The notes under the pieces: model-generated
Told to the model about the DNA's origin: nothing
The model's database searches: none
The model's input: the letters and a program-made list of their open reading frames with translations, nothing else
Program-made: the position numbers and the translations under genes
Part shown: piece by piece, positions 30,727 through 43,612 of the stretch
How the letters are laid out: the number at the start of each line of letters is the position of its first letter
Position numbering within the stretch: position 1 is the stretch's first letter
Assembly (NCBI GenBank): GCA_963576565.1
Contig: OY755048.1
Span: 5,790,220-5,854,219, forward strand
DNA length: 64,000 nucleotides
Source of the DNA: Aspidapion aeneum
Taxonomy: Eukaryota; Arthropoda; Insecta; Coleoptera; Brentidae
Direction of reading: 5' to 3'

Positions 30727-33721
30727 GGTCTGAAATACTCAGCAAGCAACTTCAATCGTCTCATGATATAGAGCAACTCTTCGTACTTATTGGGGCAGGA
30801 CAATATATAATTGGAACCTGTTACTTTCCACCACGTTCGTCCACAGATGTATACTTTTACCAAAATGATGAAAGAATTCAGAATGAATACCCAAATGCGT
30901 AGCTCTGTTTATTGAGGGACTTCAACCTACAGTGTACCTGGGAAATTCATAAATATAGTTCTGTGATAACTGCTCTACCAAATACAACAGGAGGTGAGGT
31001 TGGATCAGTGGAAGTTCTAGGCAATCTAGCTTGCTTCTTTAATTTGTTTTAATTAGCAATATTTATGTTGGTGCCAACTGGCTTCTGGATCTGGTATTTC
31101 TTCAAAATCCCGATACCATTATTGAGCAGTCCGAGGATGTTATCATTTCTCATGTTGATAATTACCATCCTCCACTGACCTTTTCATTACACAGCAACAA
31201 TTTGGAAACTGATATCTTGATGCACAAGTGTTACTATAGAGATCTTATGGTTGACATTTTCTATAACATTATTAATATTTCTATAGAATTATTTGTTAAA
31301 AAATGTTCCTGGGTGGTTTTCTCCGGAATTAAAGCAACGTATAATAGCTAAAAAGCAGGCCTACAAAGATTATAAACAATCCAATGCTGAAATTGATTAC
31401 TCAAGGTTTGCTAGGTAAAGATCTAGATGCAAATCACTGAAAAAGGAATCCTATAAAAACTTCGTCTTTCATACTCAGAACTCTGTTAACACTAATTTAA
31501 AAGCTTTTTGGAAATTTGTAAACTCCAAAAGGAAAAACACAGGTATACCTTCAGACATGGAATATAATGGTGTTAAGGCAAATTAGTGTGCAACAAATAG
31601 GTGACTTATTCGCACAATATTTTTCATCTGTCTGACCCACATAGCACAAATTAAAACAACGTTAAAAAGACACACTTTTTTAAGTTTAATAGGTCGCTTT
31701 TTAACGTTTTTTTAAAACCACGTTAAAATCACACCGAAATAACGTGGTTTTAAAAATAACGTTTAAAAGCGACCTATTAAACTTAGAAAAGTGGGTGTTT
31801 TTAACGTTGTTTTGATTTGTGCTATGTGGGGAACCACAACTAGCTGCAACAATGTTACTGAAAATAATATAAACTTAAATACTTTCACTATTTCCATTTC
31901 TGAAATTTACACCTAACTCACTTCATTGGACACTCACAAGGGTCCCGGGCCAAATGGTATTCCACCATCTTTCTTGAAATCTCACAGCTTTATTCCGTCA
32001 TGCCCTCTACATGTAATTTTTAACAACTCCTTATCACTGGGTAAATTTAACAGTATTTAGAAAAAAAGCCTATTCACAAAATTATCGCCCTATTAGCATA
32101 CTGAGCACAATACCTAAATTGTTTGAGAGCATTATATTATTATGTGATTTTTTATCATCAAATTTGCAGGGAGAAATAATTGACCAGCAATACGGATTTA
32201 GACCAAAAAGTTCAACTAAACTTAATCTTTTATTCTATAGCGACCTTCTGTCGGATGCTTTGGAGGAGGGTGTGAAGTTCACGCAATCTGCACCGACTTC
32301 TCCAAAGCACTTGACCGGGTCAATAATGAATTGCTGGTTTGTATCTTGAAAACGTCAGGAGTATCTGGCTCCCTGCTAGAATGCGTAAAAATTTTTCTTC
32401 ATGAACGAATTGAGATAGTGCGCATAGGAAGTTTTCAATCCAAAGAAATTCTCGTAACATCTGGTGTCCCACAAGGGTCGCACCGTGGTCCATTACTCTT
32501 CAATCAATTTGTAAATAACATTGTTAGGTGTTTTAAATTCGCAAAATTTCTACTATTTGCTGATGACTGCAAATTTTTCGCAAAAATTTTTGATAAATCT
32601 GATTATCAGAGCTTTAGGCAGATTTGGATAGATTGATTGCCTGGTATAGCACTAATGGTATGCAATTTAACTCCTCTCAAGACGTAAAAATACTGTAGAC
32701 CATACCTACACTATTAATGGAGACTCACTAGATCGTGTTTTCAACATAAGGTGTCTCGGTGTTATAATGGAAGACTCTTTGTCTTTCAACACTCACTTCT
32801 CTCGTATATTATCTAAAGCTACACAGATGCTGGGTTTTATCAGGCGTAATACACATTCATTTACCAATATAAATTCAATCATAATTCTCTATTGTGCCTT
32901 AGTGAGGCCATATCTTGAGTATGCATCCAGTGTCTGGAATCCACACTATACTACCCATATTGAACAGATAGAGCGTGTTAAGCGAAAACTTTTGAGATAC
33001 ATTGGTTACAAACTAAACTAGACCTTATAACTATTCTCATCTAGAATCAGAGTTAAACATGCAAAGCTTAAGAAGGGAACTCCTGCTTTTTTATGATATA
33101 CTCCATTCCCAAGTTTTTTGTCCTTATCTGTTACAAAATATTGGCCTATACTGTCGGCCACGGCCTACCCGTAGAGCCCTTAGTTTCTTTACTCCATATC
33201 ACAGGACCAATTGTGTTGCTAACTCATTCATATCTAGAATAACTAGGTCATCTAACCAACTGCCAGACTTGGACTTCTTTTCATCTAGATCTCATTTTAA
33301 AAGAGACTTAAACCACTGTAGAACCACTAGAAAAACTAAACAAACCAGCTATTTAAACATCTAGGAAATTCATCATTAACAATACAATTATTGGAGTACT
33401 AAATAGCTATTAGAGTATAAAGTGATTTTTACTATTATTTTCTGTTGTCGTTTTTTTTATACCCAATGTGATTTAGTTATTAGTACAATTGTTTTTCTCT
33501 TTGTTTAATTTTTTTATGAGTGATATATTTTTATACTTTCTTTTTATTTTAAGCTTAATGTTTGGCTTTAAAAGCTCTGAAATGCAAACAAGTTTAGTAA
33601 AAGTATTATTATCAATAAGATTTGTAAATGGGCTATAGCCCATACGTTATTTTTTTTATTGTGAATTAAGCTCTGAATTTTTCTTATATGTGCTACCCGT
33701 TGGAAATAAATAAATAAATAA
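30727..33721 (+). pseudogene. Degraded non-LTR retrotransposon (Jockey/CR1-like ORF2)
   Basis: The plus strand carries pieces of an ORF2. A C-terminal endonuclease/linker region is scattered over frames at 31300-31625. The reverse transcriptase has QYGFRPKSST (about 32188), a SGVPQGS block (about 32462) and a FADD catalytic motif (about 32558). A post-RT region with YCALVRPYLEYASSVWNPHY follows (about 32893), then the C-terminus to 33364. Frames break at about 32265-32330, 32635 and 33020. The 3' end is a (TAAA)n tail at about 33703-33721. The 5' part is missing or unreadable, as usual for truncated LINE copies. Confidence 0.85.
31636..31830. mobile_element. Palindromic MITE with CACATAGCAC ends, nested in the LINE
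   Basis: Starts CCCACATAGCACAAATT and ends with its complement. Nearly the whole 195 bp is an inverted repeat (AAGTTTAATAGGTCGC and its complement face each other). It interrupts the LINE reading region, so it is younger than the LINE. A divergent relative lies at about 35414-35700. Confidence 0.75.
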
Positions 33722-35413
33722 AGAAATTTAGAGCGATTTCCAAAATCCTTTCGGCACACGCTTTAAGATTTTTTTCGACATCATTTTACTAGTTCCCTCC
33801 TTCCTCTCTCCTTTCCCACCTTCACTCAATGCAAGGTAACACTGTTCGTGTCCGTAGAAAATCTACACGTACTTTTTGGGTAAAGCTAGATGAATTGTTA
33901 ATGAATAGTGCCTTTTATAAGGCTGAATAAGAATTAAACCAAAAAGTTGGAAATAAAAAAAAATTAAATGAAAAAAAGACCCAACTGCTAAATTTACTTG
34001 TAACTAGTAGTCGCAGTTGGGTAAAAAATTACTCAATAACTTGATTCATGAAAATACATAACTGTATAATTTCGTAAGTGCGCTTTGGGCATCGAAACTA
34101 AAAGTTGAAGCATGTTGTACATTATAGGTATATCTATCAATTTTGTACTCAACTGCGACTAGTACTTACCAGTAATGAAGCAGTTTGGTGTTTTTTTATT
34201 TAAATTTGTTTTTATTATTCTTGAAATATGTCTGTATGTATGCGCCCATGCGTATAATTGGTAGGATTTTGGTAATTCCAGCGCCATTTGGAGAGGGCGC
34301 CCTCTTATACCGCGCTTCTGATCGTGTTCCAGACAGACACCATCAAAAAAATTGATAATTAGGCCTTGATTGATCAAATAACTTATTTTGAGTTAAAATA
34401 AAAAAAGTTTTTTATTGACGATCCCTTAGCTTTTCATACTTATAGTATTACAATTCCAACTTGTACAATAATTTACACAAAACAAAATTTAATTATTGAC
34501 CTATTTTAAATACTTTCGGTTAGGTTTGGATCAAACCAAATCTCTGATTGGTAAAAAATTCTATGTAACATTCGTTTTGACTTCTGGAAAAAAAGAAAAG
34601 TTTTTTCCCTTGACGGGCGTCAGGGGGAGCGAGGGCGCTAAAAGTTGGAAAGGGATTTGGGGGTGTTGTTAGGTGGCGCCTTGCATATCATCTTAAAGTT
34701 TAATTGAGTCTGGCCGCTTGGGAATAAAACACCGAGATTGCTTGGGAATTCCCAAAAGAGCAGCTTCTGAATCTCCCGGCACCCCGGCTGGATTCGCAAA
34801 GCGTCTGCCTTGCCCCCGACCCGACCGGCTTTCCCCCCTGCCTCTTTCCGCGTCCCTTACCGACAGGTCTGACTATATCCACTCATCAACCCGGAATTCC
34901 TAGCTGGGGTACAATTGGATAAAACCGAAAACTAAAATGAAAAGCAAACTTTGGATAGAGAATTATTGGAGTTTCAAAGTAAACAAGAATATATACGATC
35001 ACTTTAAAAACACTTTGTAAAACATATATAACACATTTATGAAACCTTTATAAAACGGTTACAAAATTTTAACATTTATAAAACTTTCACATCAACAAAA
35101 ATGTTTAATAAATACTTTATAAACACCTTGTATAAACTTTATAAAAGTATTATATCTATCCAATTAATAAATAATAATACCTTTACCTAACTAATATTAG
35201 GGACCTTTTCTGCCGTGCTAAACCCAAAGGCGGTAACTGACAAGTTCACCGAAAATAAGATTTTTGCATTTTTAGATAGTAAATGAAGCCTCGGATTGAC
35301 TTGTTAAGGTTGAAAAGCAATAAATTCTAAAAAAACTGCAAATTTTATAGGGGTATCTACGTTTTTTAAACGAAATGCTAAGCCGTTTGGCGGTAAGTCT
35401 ACAATACTGAAGT
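33722..35413. other. Intergenic sequence with a GC-rich segment
   Basis: After the remainder of the tandem unit (to about 33830), the sequence is AT-rich. 34720-34900 is GC-rich (CCCCCGACCCGACCGG, CCCCGGCTGG) with overlapping frames on both strands and no recognised domain; it may be part of a retroelement. No gene is supported. Confidence 0.4.
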
Positions 35414-35700
35414 ACCCACATAGCACAATCACGTGTTTAACACGTAAAAAAGGCGTGAGCAAAAAAAACGTTGATTTTAAAAGCTGCTAGAAAAAAACGT
35501 TTATTTCATATATGAAAACAAGCTTAATAGGTCATTCATTAACGTTATAAAAAATAACGTTGCCAAAAACTGCGTTTGAATAACGCCATTATCAAATTAA
35601 AACAGCACTGTTTTTACGTTAGTTTCAAGTGATTTTTATCAACGTTAAAATCACATTAGATTCACGCCTTTTCTACACAAATTTTAAAACGCGACTTGCA
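35414..35700. mobile_element. Divergent CACATAGCAC-type foldback MITE
   Basis: Starts ACCCACATAGCACAATCACG, like the MITE at 31636, and shares AGCTTAATAGGTC and repeated AACGTT motifs with it. Inverted pairs such as AAAAGGCGTGAG/ATTCACGCCTTTT join its two ends. The right boundary is uncertain. Confidence 0.45.
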
Positions 35701-36525
35701 TGGCTTTTCTACCGAATAATTTTGAGATTTTAGTAGCAGCAGCGCCACCTATTGTCGGCATTTTTCACTTTGACGAAATCTATGAGGCAGTGCTTTGGCC
35801 TCTAAACTCCAAAAACCTGTTAAGAAACTGATCCCTGATCCTTTACGATCACGACGCATCAGTCATTTAACCTGATAAAGACACATTAATACTCTGTAAA
35901 ATTGTTAACTGTTAAAAAATCTTGTTTAGCTTTTAAAAAAACATAATGTATATATAGATAGAAATATAGATATTTTGTCTCGCCTTGAGCGCCATCTTTA
36001 AAATTGTCTTGAACTGGTGAACTTTTATAACTTCATTTCGCGTCTCTTTTAAGTTAAAAAAATGTTATTAAAAAAACGTGACCAAAAAAGACGCAGAAAG
36101 TTAGTAGGTCTTAGAAGTCTTAATCTAGTGGCGTTTTATAACGTGTTGTGGAGGACTTTTCAAGTGTGAATTTGGTACATGAAAATAACGAGGGTAAAAA
36201 GCACGTTATATACACAGCACCAGCAACTTCAGCAAAAAGTGGATTTTTATAGCTTGATTTCTCCTTATTTTTAAGTTATCTTTAAGCATGTAGATTTAAC
36301 ACAATAACTATTACATGGTATGAGGTTGTTTTCAAGTAAAAAAAAAACTTTGTTGTTTTTGGTCACGTTAATTTAATGTTGATGCTATTTGTCGGTATCT
36401 CCTTCACTTGCCGCTAAAATAATAATAGAGGAATTCTCAACGACCTGATGGTATTATCAAGTTAATTCAAAGTAACAGCGGTGAAGGAAATGGCAACAAA
36501 ATAATTCCCGCAAACAGACTAGCAG
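35701..36525. other. Intergenic sequence without a recognised feature
   Basis: No coding or repeat structure that I can support beyond generic AT-richness. Confidence 0.4.
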
Positions 36526-36800
36526 ACTAGCACGTGACCATCCGCATCACACGCTTTGACCAATAACAAACTCTGAGCGGTCGCGTGCTGTGCAAAATGA
36601 CTTGTCTTGACCAAGAGTTAGTGAATTTACGCGTTTGATGATTGTTGAAATCTGTTCTCCTGCCCCGTACCGACTGAACGTTTCTCGGTCGAATCGTAGG
36701 AGAAGCCTGATGGTTTTTTGGCATAGCACGTGACAGCTCAGAACTACTTTAAAGCTTGCCATTGGCCAAAGCATGTGATGGTAACTATCAGATTGTTCAA
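36526..36800 (-). repeat. Dispersed repeat W, copy 1
   Basis: The reverse complement resembles 51415-51670. Shared blocks include GACCGAGAAAC, CGGTACGGGGCAGGAGAACAG, AACGCGTAAA and TTGGCCAAAGC. The element is CpG-containing and stands out from its surroundings. The small frames on the minus strand are not convincing proteins. Confidence 0.6.
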
Positions 36801-38170
36801 GACCCAGAATAGCTATCCAGTAGTACATGATGAATCTGACAACGAGAAAAATATAATTTAGACTTATTTTTTTGTATTAACAAGTTATTTTATTGTCTAT
36901 AATAATTTTTTGTTAAAAAAACATGGTTTTTAATCTTATTAAAACGATTTCAAAATCAAGTCGTGAATTCAATTTTTTAGATACCGCAAATCTGCTTTAG
37001 TATTGTGGTTACTTATTTCAAGGTAAAATAGCTATTTTTTTAATTAATTTTATAGAAAAATTAAAAAAAAAGGCTTTGTGACAAACTTTAGAACCTCCAA
37101 AATTCAACTGTCAAACTTTAAAATCAAATTTCCCAAGAATTTGTCAAAAGTTAGTTACTGCCTTTGCACTTAGCACGGCAGTCCAATTTTTACCTTTCGC
37201 AGACACAATTTTTATTTGTGTTATTTTTTTTATTCTTTATTTATCTGTCAAAAGCCTGGTTTGTGTTCTTCAACTAGGGAAAACTGAAAAATTAATATCA
37301 GTGTACGGTGTACTTCGTCTTCTTTTTTTACACACTTCACAGAACATTGATGACTTTTGGTTAGTTACTGAACACTGTTGCCAAACAACACATTTTCTAC
37401 CAATTTTTATAAAAAATAAGTTTTAATAATTGGCATAAAATTAAATCTGCCGATTAGCCCCAATTGGTAGCTCTTGAAATAATAATTATTTCAAGAGCTA
37501 CCCCGTTATGCAATAAGGAACCAACCGCCAATTTCCAAAAAATCAAGATTTTACCACTATGTGAACAGAAAATTACTGCTTTATCGTTCTGCAGTAAAGA
37601 TCCAAAGTTTTATCATGTCAGCGCCATCTGCGGGATAATAGAACTATCTTGCAAAACTACAAAAATTTAAATTGGAGTAAAACTCACGCCTGTTTTTCGC
37701 GATTTTCTCAAAACAGTAAGGCTCCAATTGTCTGGCATCAAAAATATTTTAAATTTAGATTACATTTTGTCATAACGTTATACGGGCGGTAACACCGTCT
37801 CTAAATAATGGAACTCAATTCTGCGGTATTCGGCCACAAGTAAGGTCAAATATTTTCCTAAAGTTCTTAAAAAGCCTTGAGACAGTCCTGCTGTTTTTGG
37901 TTCCCTTGTGGGTTATCCCCACAACGGAGATCTCCAGGGACGGGCTCAGCCTGGACTTTGTCGCCCCCGCATATGTACATATTATTATTTCACTGTGACG
38001 TAGGTACGTATGGCTCAGGTGTAAAGAGCGGCATATGGGGTAGGAGATATTAGAGCTTCAGAATACAGAATTCATGAACAAACCGCCGCAAAATAAAGAT
38101 TGTGTAAAACTGATATGAAGTAGAAAGGATATTAAATTTATTAAAGAAAAATTAGACGAAAATAGTGTTT
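36801..38170. other. Intergenic sequence with a perfect short palindrome
   Basis: Contains a 37-bp near-perfect palindrome at 37466-37502 (GGTAGCTCTTGAAATAAT and its complement around one A). Otherwise no gene or RNA is supported. Confidence 0.5.
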
Positions 38171-38241
38171 CAGTGCTCAGCCAGGACTCAAACCTCGAAG
38201 CTCCGGCTATGCGCGCCAACGTCCTACCACTAAGAGCACTG
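38171..38241 (-). repeat. tRNA-like sequence, probable tRNA-derived SINE head or tRNA pseudogene
   Basis: On the minus strand AGTGCTC and GAGCACT would form a 7-bp acceptor stem. TAGTGGTAGGACG resembles an A box, GGTTTGAGTCC is a good B box, and TTGGC/GCCGG would close an anticodon stem with GCA in the anticodon position. The residue before the anticodon is C instead of T, and two extra bases precede the 3' acceptor strand, so it is unlikely to be a working tRNA. Confidence 0.5.
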
Positions 38242-38819
38242 AAAAACTTATTTTTTCCAATTTTTCGTTCTTTAATTTCGCACCCTTCCAATTTTGGAAA
38301 TTGTTTTGTGTTTATGGTTTTGAGTAAAACCTAGTATTTGCCGCCGCTGCAACTCGCAGCCGACTCAATTATCCGCCAGGTCAACTTGCCACCGAGAAAA
38401 TTCGCCGGGAATTTTACATGATTTGCATCCTTAGAAAACAATAAATTTAATCCGTGTGCAGCAATTTTTTCGCACATGTGTGACAAGTGCTTTCAGTACT
38501 TCGGCACATGTATAAAAAGTGTTTAACAATACTTTTTTTTACATGTGTTACAAGCTACTTTCCCAGACATGTGCGAAAAAGCAGTTTCATTTGATTGACG
38601 CAAAACTAAACACCAATTTTTACAAAAATTAGTATAGTTCAACAGTTTTCGTAGGAAAAATAGCATCCATAACTCGACAGAAAGTAACTTTCTCACACTC
38701 GTGTGAAATTTGTCACTTTCATCTCTTGCTATGTAATAAATAAATAAATAAATGGAAAGAGCTTTATTTTCAACTCAGCGCAGTTAAGCACAAGCTTCTG
38801 TTAACTAAGCAATATACTA
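38242..38819. other. Intergenic sequence
   Basis: No gene supported. Several CACATGTG-like motifs lie at 38470-38580, and a (TAAA)n tract at 38733-38752 may be the tail of a lost retroposon. Confidence 0.4.
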
Positions 38820-39049
38820 ATTGGAGAGCGTTACTGGAAAAGGAGCCAAGCGCCAAAACCTAAATTTTGCATTATAAGTGCCAATTCTGCCAACATTTTC
38901 AACGGTATAATTAATTAGGAGTACTTTATTCAGAGTATATCAAAACATAATTTGATTCTCTTTTAAACGATTTACAAGTTAATCTTAACTTCAACTCTGA
39001 TTTTTCCAAATAATGGCGCTTGGCTACTTTTCCAGTAATGCTCTCCAAT
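38820..39049. mobile_element. Tc1/mariner-like MITE with TA target duplication
   Basis: A 230-bp element with inverted ends of about 35 bp: ATTGGAGAGCGTTACTGG on the left and its complement on the right, continuing through GAGCCAAGCGCCA. TA dinucleotides flank it at 38818-38819 and 39050-39051. It encodes no protein. Confidence 0.75.
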
Positions 39050-40366
39050 TATCAAAAACTATCTTATAAATTGGTTCGTGATCCTGTGATTTTTTTTGTT
39101 AGGCTATGGCCAGCCCTTAAAATCACGTTTTGTAAATAGAAAAAATTGTATGTCTTTAAATACCTACTTATAATCATTTAACTCATATCAAACGACATTT
39201 TATTTATTCAAAATATCTGAAAATAATATGAAAATCAGGGTCACGTGATTTTAGTTAAATTTTCTCAATCGAATTGACTTGTCCCCAGTATATGGGGGTG
39301 GCGCTTTAGTCAGGAGGTTGATGGCTCTTGTCTGATTTGGTGCCCTGCAGCAAATATAAAATTGAGCACGCTTTTGTAAATCCTAATAGATCTCTTCTAT
39401 AAAAAACTAGTTGAGACATTATTTCTGTTCATATGCAAGATTTTTTAAAATCTTCAAACGTATCTTGTTAAATTTTTGATTTTCTTTTGTACATTCCCAA
39501 AAAATACAAAAATCGAAACAATTTAGCTACAGTTTTCTATAACACAACTAGGCTACTGAAATACCAAACATAGTTTTGAAATATTTGTTGTGTTTTAGCC
39601 ATAACTTTATTTTTATTTTTTGAATAAAATGATTTTGCGAAAAACTGCTAAGATACGTTTGTTAAAAATGCTTCCGCTTTCTCGTTTTCTATTTCTATTA
39701 GAACAAAGATTTGGCCAAAAAATGCGATATCAGTGTTGTCAAATGGTAAGTTTTTGTGCGAAGTTTGCCCCCTTAATGAACTCGTATATCATAATGGGAA
39801 CAATATAACAAATTTTTTTACGAAAATCTCTTTTTTTTGTTATAATATATATTGTCGCCGTGGCGTGCATACACATATCACCATATTTTAAATAACTTAC
39901 CTTATGATATTCAACAAAAGTATTCATTCAGCATTTTTTTTTAAATTTTTATTCTAAAGATTACGTAAGACATATTTCGAACAATTACATATACTGCATT
40001 ATCGCGCATAAGACTTTTATAAGGTGGCGTAATTTATTTTTATTAACGCTAATGGGATAAAAAAAGGCTGCGCTTTTTCGATTCTCGAAACACGTTGTAT
40101 TCTGCAGACCGCTGGCGCTGTAAGAATGAGAGAGAGGGAACGAGGAGGAATCGCGTATTTTTCTTGCCTCCGCGTTCGGTTCGCGTCCCTTGCACTCGAA
40201 TATTCATGTGTCTCATGCATGCGTGTGCGTTGCGTATTTAAAATTAATTCAGCCCACTATAGAGAAAGATGGAATCTGCAAATTAACTCATTTGTGAAAA
40301 CCCGACTTTAACTAGCAAAGGTTTTCCAGAAAACAGTAAATCTGTTATGGAATATTTATAACAGAT
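39050..40366. other. Intergenic sequence without a recognised gene
   Basis: AT-rich. A GAGAGAGAGGGAACGAGG segment near 40126-40145 is purine-rich. The overlapping frames at 40017-40311 have no recognised domain. Confidence 0.4.
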
Positions 40367-40923
40367 AATCTACAGAATTTTCAAGAAAGCAAAAGAACTT
40401 TGGAAAATTATCCGGTTCAAAAGCAAATCCTCTTGAATTGTAGAACCCTGTTGGGAACCACTTTTTAGAAAAACCAAAATGATTAAAATCAATCAATTCA
40501 GCTCTTAGGCTTCTTCGCCTAACCGATGAGACCCGGAAGGTCGAAAGCTATATAATCCACCCTAAAATATCGTTGGGTTAAGGTGAAACCCGAATCCCAG
40601 TTTACTGCTTGGATCATTTGGCACAAGCAAAAGAACTTTGAACTTTGCAAATCTCCTCAAATTTTGCGGCGCATTTGTCCTTTGTTCTAAAGCATCAGCC
40701 TTTGACCCAAAGAAGTAAAAGTATTCTTTGGTTCGAAAACCTGTTAAGTTTATAGCTTGTTTCGACTTCAGTTCGTCTCTTCAGTCAGGGAAATTACCCT
40801 GAGACAATGTTTTGGAAATTATTTCTTTGTAGAAGTGAATCTACAGAATTTTCAAGAAAGCAAAAGAACTTTAGAAAATTATCCGGTTCAAAAGCAAATC
40901 CTCTTGAATTGTAGAACCCTGTT
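40367..40923. repeat. Pair of 86-bp direct repeats
   Basis: 40367-40452 and 40838-40923 are direct copies with one mismatch (TTTGGAAA versus TTTAGAAA), 471 bp apart start to start. The segment between has no coding potential. Such near-identity implies a recent duplication or the ends of a small unrecognised element. Confidence 0.8.
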
Positions 40924-41904
40924 ATAATAACTATAACCATAATAAATTTGTTTGATTTTTTAAAGGCTTGTTTTGCTTATTTTATTTTGATTTTTGATAA
41001 TACAGTTTGTAATGAATTTTTTTTGTCTTGTCTTGTCTTGTTTGTAGTTAGACATAACAATAACATATCACTGATATTTTTGTAAAAGTTTATGTAAATT
41101 TTCAAAAAGTTTTAAAAAATGTTAATTTTTTACCCATTTTCAGTGGTAGTTTTGACATTTGACAGCATCTCCTCAATTATTTTATTAAAAACATTTATAT
41201 GACATTTGAATCATTTGGCGGTGGCAGATCTTTTTTTTTTAAATATTTTTTTCCCACTCCCATTTTTAAAAAATGCTATATTTTGAACACAGGATGGGGT
41301 TGACCAACATGATATATGATTTTTATTTTATTTTGACCTCTATCATACACTAAAATATTGTCATGCCGTTTACTTTCTAAATACTATTTAAAAATCTAGC
41401 AAAATACGGCCCTGAATAATCCCTTTTTGTACTTCATGATTTCTTATGTGTCTTTGGATATCCACTTTCTTGACGAGAGTTTTTAGTAAATCGCATAAAC
41501 TTGATATAATACTAAAAAGTATTTTTTATTCTGGTTGAAAATTTTATAAAACGAAAGAATCCCTTAGCAAGTACAAGTAACAATTTTTTGAAAAATACTG
41601 TACTATCAAATTTTAGTCACAAAAACAGTTTTTTCGAAAAAAAATGCACTAAAAAAATATTTTGGGATACTAGTGTTTCGGAAAACTACATTTAAATTCT
41701 GGTTCAAAAAGATGTTTTTTTTTCCAAAAATAGTTTTGAAAAAATTTTGAAATTTTTTATTATTTAAAAAAACGTTATTCCTGACTAAACAGTGCAGGTT
41801 AGTTTTAAATTTAATAAAAATCACTTAGATCATGTATTTAAAGAAAAATGCTAATCATAACTACATTTAAAAAAATAATAATAATAATTAATAACGCATT
41901 TGTA
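40924..41904. other. Intergenic sequence
   Basis: A (CTTGT)n tract is at about 41024-41047. The rest is AT-rich with no supported gene. Confidence 0.4.
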
Positions 41905-43080
41905 GCGTCGGCTTTTTTTTTTTACGGGTATGCGCACTCGCAAGGAGATCCCTAGCATGCTCGAGAAGCGGCAAGGGCGCGGAAATGTTGATGTATGTTG
42001 GGTTTGAAACGGTTCAGGTTGTAATCTGCAGGGAAAACTGTCGCAGGGAGTCCATTCCACAGCGATGCTGTTCTCCAGAGATATGATTTCTGATATAATG
42101 AGGTTCTTGGTGCCTCTATTTTGACAGTAAATTGATGGTTACCGTTTGTTGGACGTGTTCGCCTAGTAGGTGCTACTCCCGGGGGGATCATACGTGCCAG
42201 CTCTTCAGAGCATTTTCCGTGATAATACCTGTAGAAGAGAGATAGATCACCCACAGTTCCTTGATGTTCGAGACTATCCAAGCTACGGGTAAGTGCGGGG
42301 TCATTGATCAGCTTGATAGCTCGTTTTTGCACGGTGTTCAAAAGCATTAAGGAATGTTTGGGTGCCGCACTCCATATATGTGAACAGTACTCCATAGTTG
42401 GTCGAATCTGGGCTTTGTAGAGTGTCAGCAGTTGGCTTGGTGTATACAGATGTCTTGTACGAAATAGCACCCCAAGCTTTTGGGACGCCCTTTTAGCTAT
42501 ATCTGCCACATGACTGTGCCAAGACATGTTGGTCTCTGCAGTGACTCCTAAGATGTTCAACTGGCTCTGCAATGCGACAGATAGCATGATGTTTGGCTCA
42601 CCGGTGCTGGTCTTTTTTGAAAACAGGGCTGCTTGGGTTTTCTGCGCGTTGAACTGTACAAGGTTTTTGTTGCCCCAGCCCTCTATTATCTCCAGGTCGT
42701 AGGCTGTCCAGTGCATTAGGGTACGGAGATACCGAAGATACATGGATGAGCGCGGTCGCAAACAAACCTTTTTTCTAATGAGATCGCACATACCAAGGAT
42801 GCTTCAGCCGTGCGTCGATGGCAGTGATCGAGCTGTGACCGCCAGGTAAACTTGCACGTTTATTGGTGCTCTGCAATCAAGTGACATTCTTCATTGAGTA
42901 CGGAACCTGGCAAGAAATTTTTTTGTGGTTTCTCGTTGTGTAAAGGCTTTGAGACGCTTGGGTTTCGTATCGAGACTCATTCTCATAATATAGTCATGGA
43001 ATCTGTCAGAATGATTTTGAAGCTCAACAAGTGATGGTATTCCTCCAGAAATTGCCTTTGTTGGTTTATAGGATGGGCAC
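41905..43080 (-). pseudogene. LINE fragment, reverse transcriptase and C-terminal region
   Basis: The minus-strand frame 42791-41952 reads as the end of a Jockey/R1-type ORF2. It has NLVQFNAQKTQAALFSKK, LNILGV, a thumb region with YKAQIRPTMEYCSHIW and LNTVQKRAIKLIN, and a C-terminal block ending in FRALAASR. Upstream (42792-43080) similarity continues out of frame. The catalytic domain is missing, so this is 5' truncated. It belongs to the same family as 17459-17860 and keeps about 90 bp that that copy has lost. Confidence 0.85.
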
Positions 43081-43612
43081 TAAACTTCCGATTTGGACAA
43101 TTACACATAATCCACCATTTTTCACATGCAATTCATCTATTATAAATAAACTACTGTTGCTTCATTGTTAAATATTTAACAATAAAAGCGAATTAACTCC
43201 TCTGAAGCCGAAAGCTTTGACTTAGACCATAGATAAAGGATTTTTGCTTCGGTTAAGTTAGTTTTTATTAAATAGGCAACTCCAGCTGTTTGACAGATCA
43301 TTAACTCTGTGGCGCCCACTACTGAGCTACTAAAAGTTCAGGCGGGAAATTTGAATCGCCTTTTATAATAAATTTTCTTTAATTTTAAAGTTTTTTTGAA
43401 ATTTTTGATCAGTTAATACTTATAAGATATAAACAGATTAAAAATGATATATAAAGTGCAATAAATAAAACAGTTTTTATTATTATAAAAAAAGCTACAA
43501 ATAAAAACTAAATTAACGACTAACTATAGATGAAATAATACATAGTCTTATTGATTGGTAAAATAAAATATAATGAAAAACCAAACACTATCTGGTATAT
43601 TTAAATTTGCTT
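43081..43612. other. Intergenic sequence
   Basis: AT-rich, no supported feature. No clear AATAAA was assigned to the neighbouring small gene, although AT-rich sequence here could hold its 3' UTR. Confidence 0.35.

Noticed and set aside
38171..38241. Functional tRNA-Cys (anticodon GCA)
   Set aside because: C instead of T before the anticodon, a mismatched T stem and two extra bases make a working tRNA unlikely.
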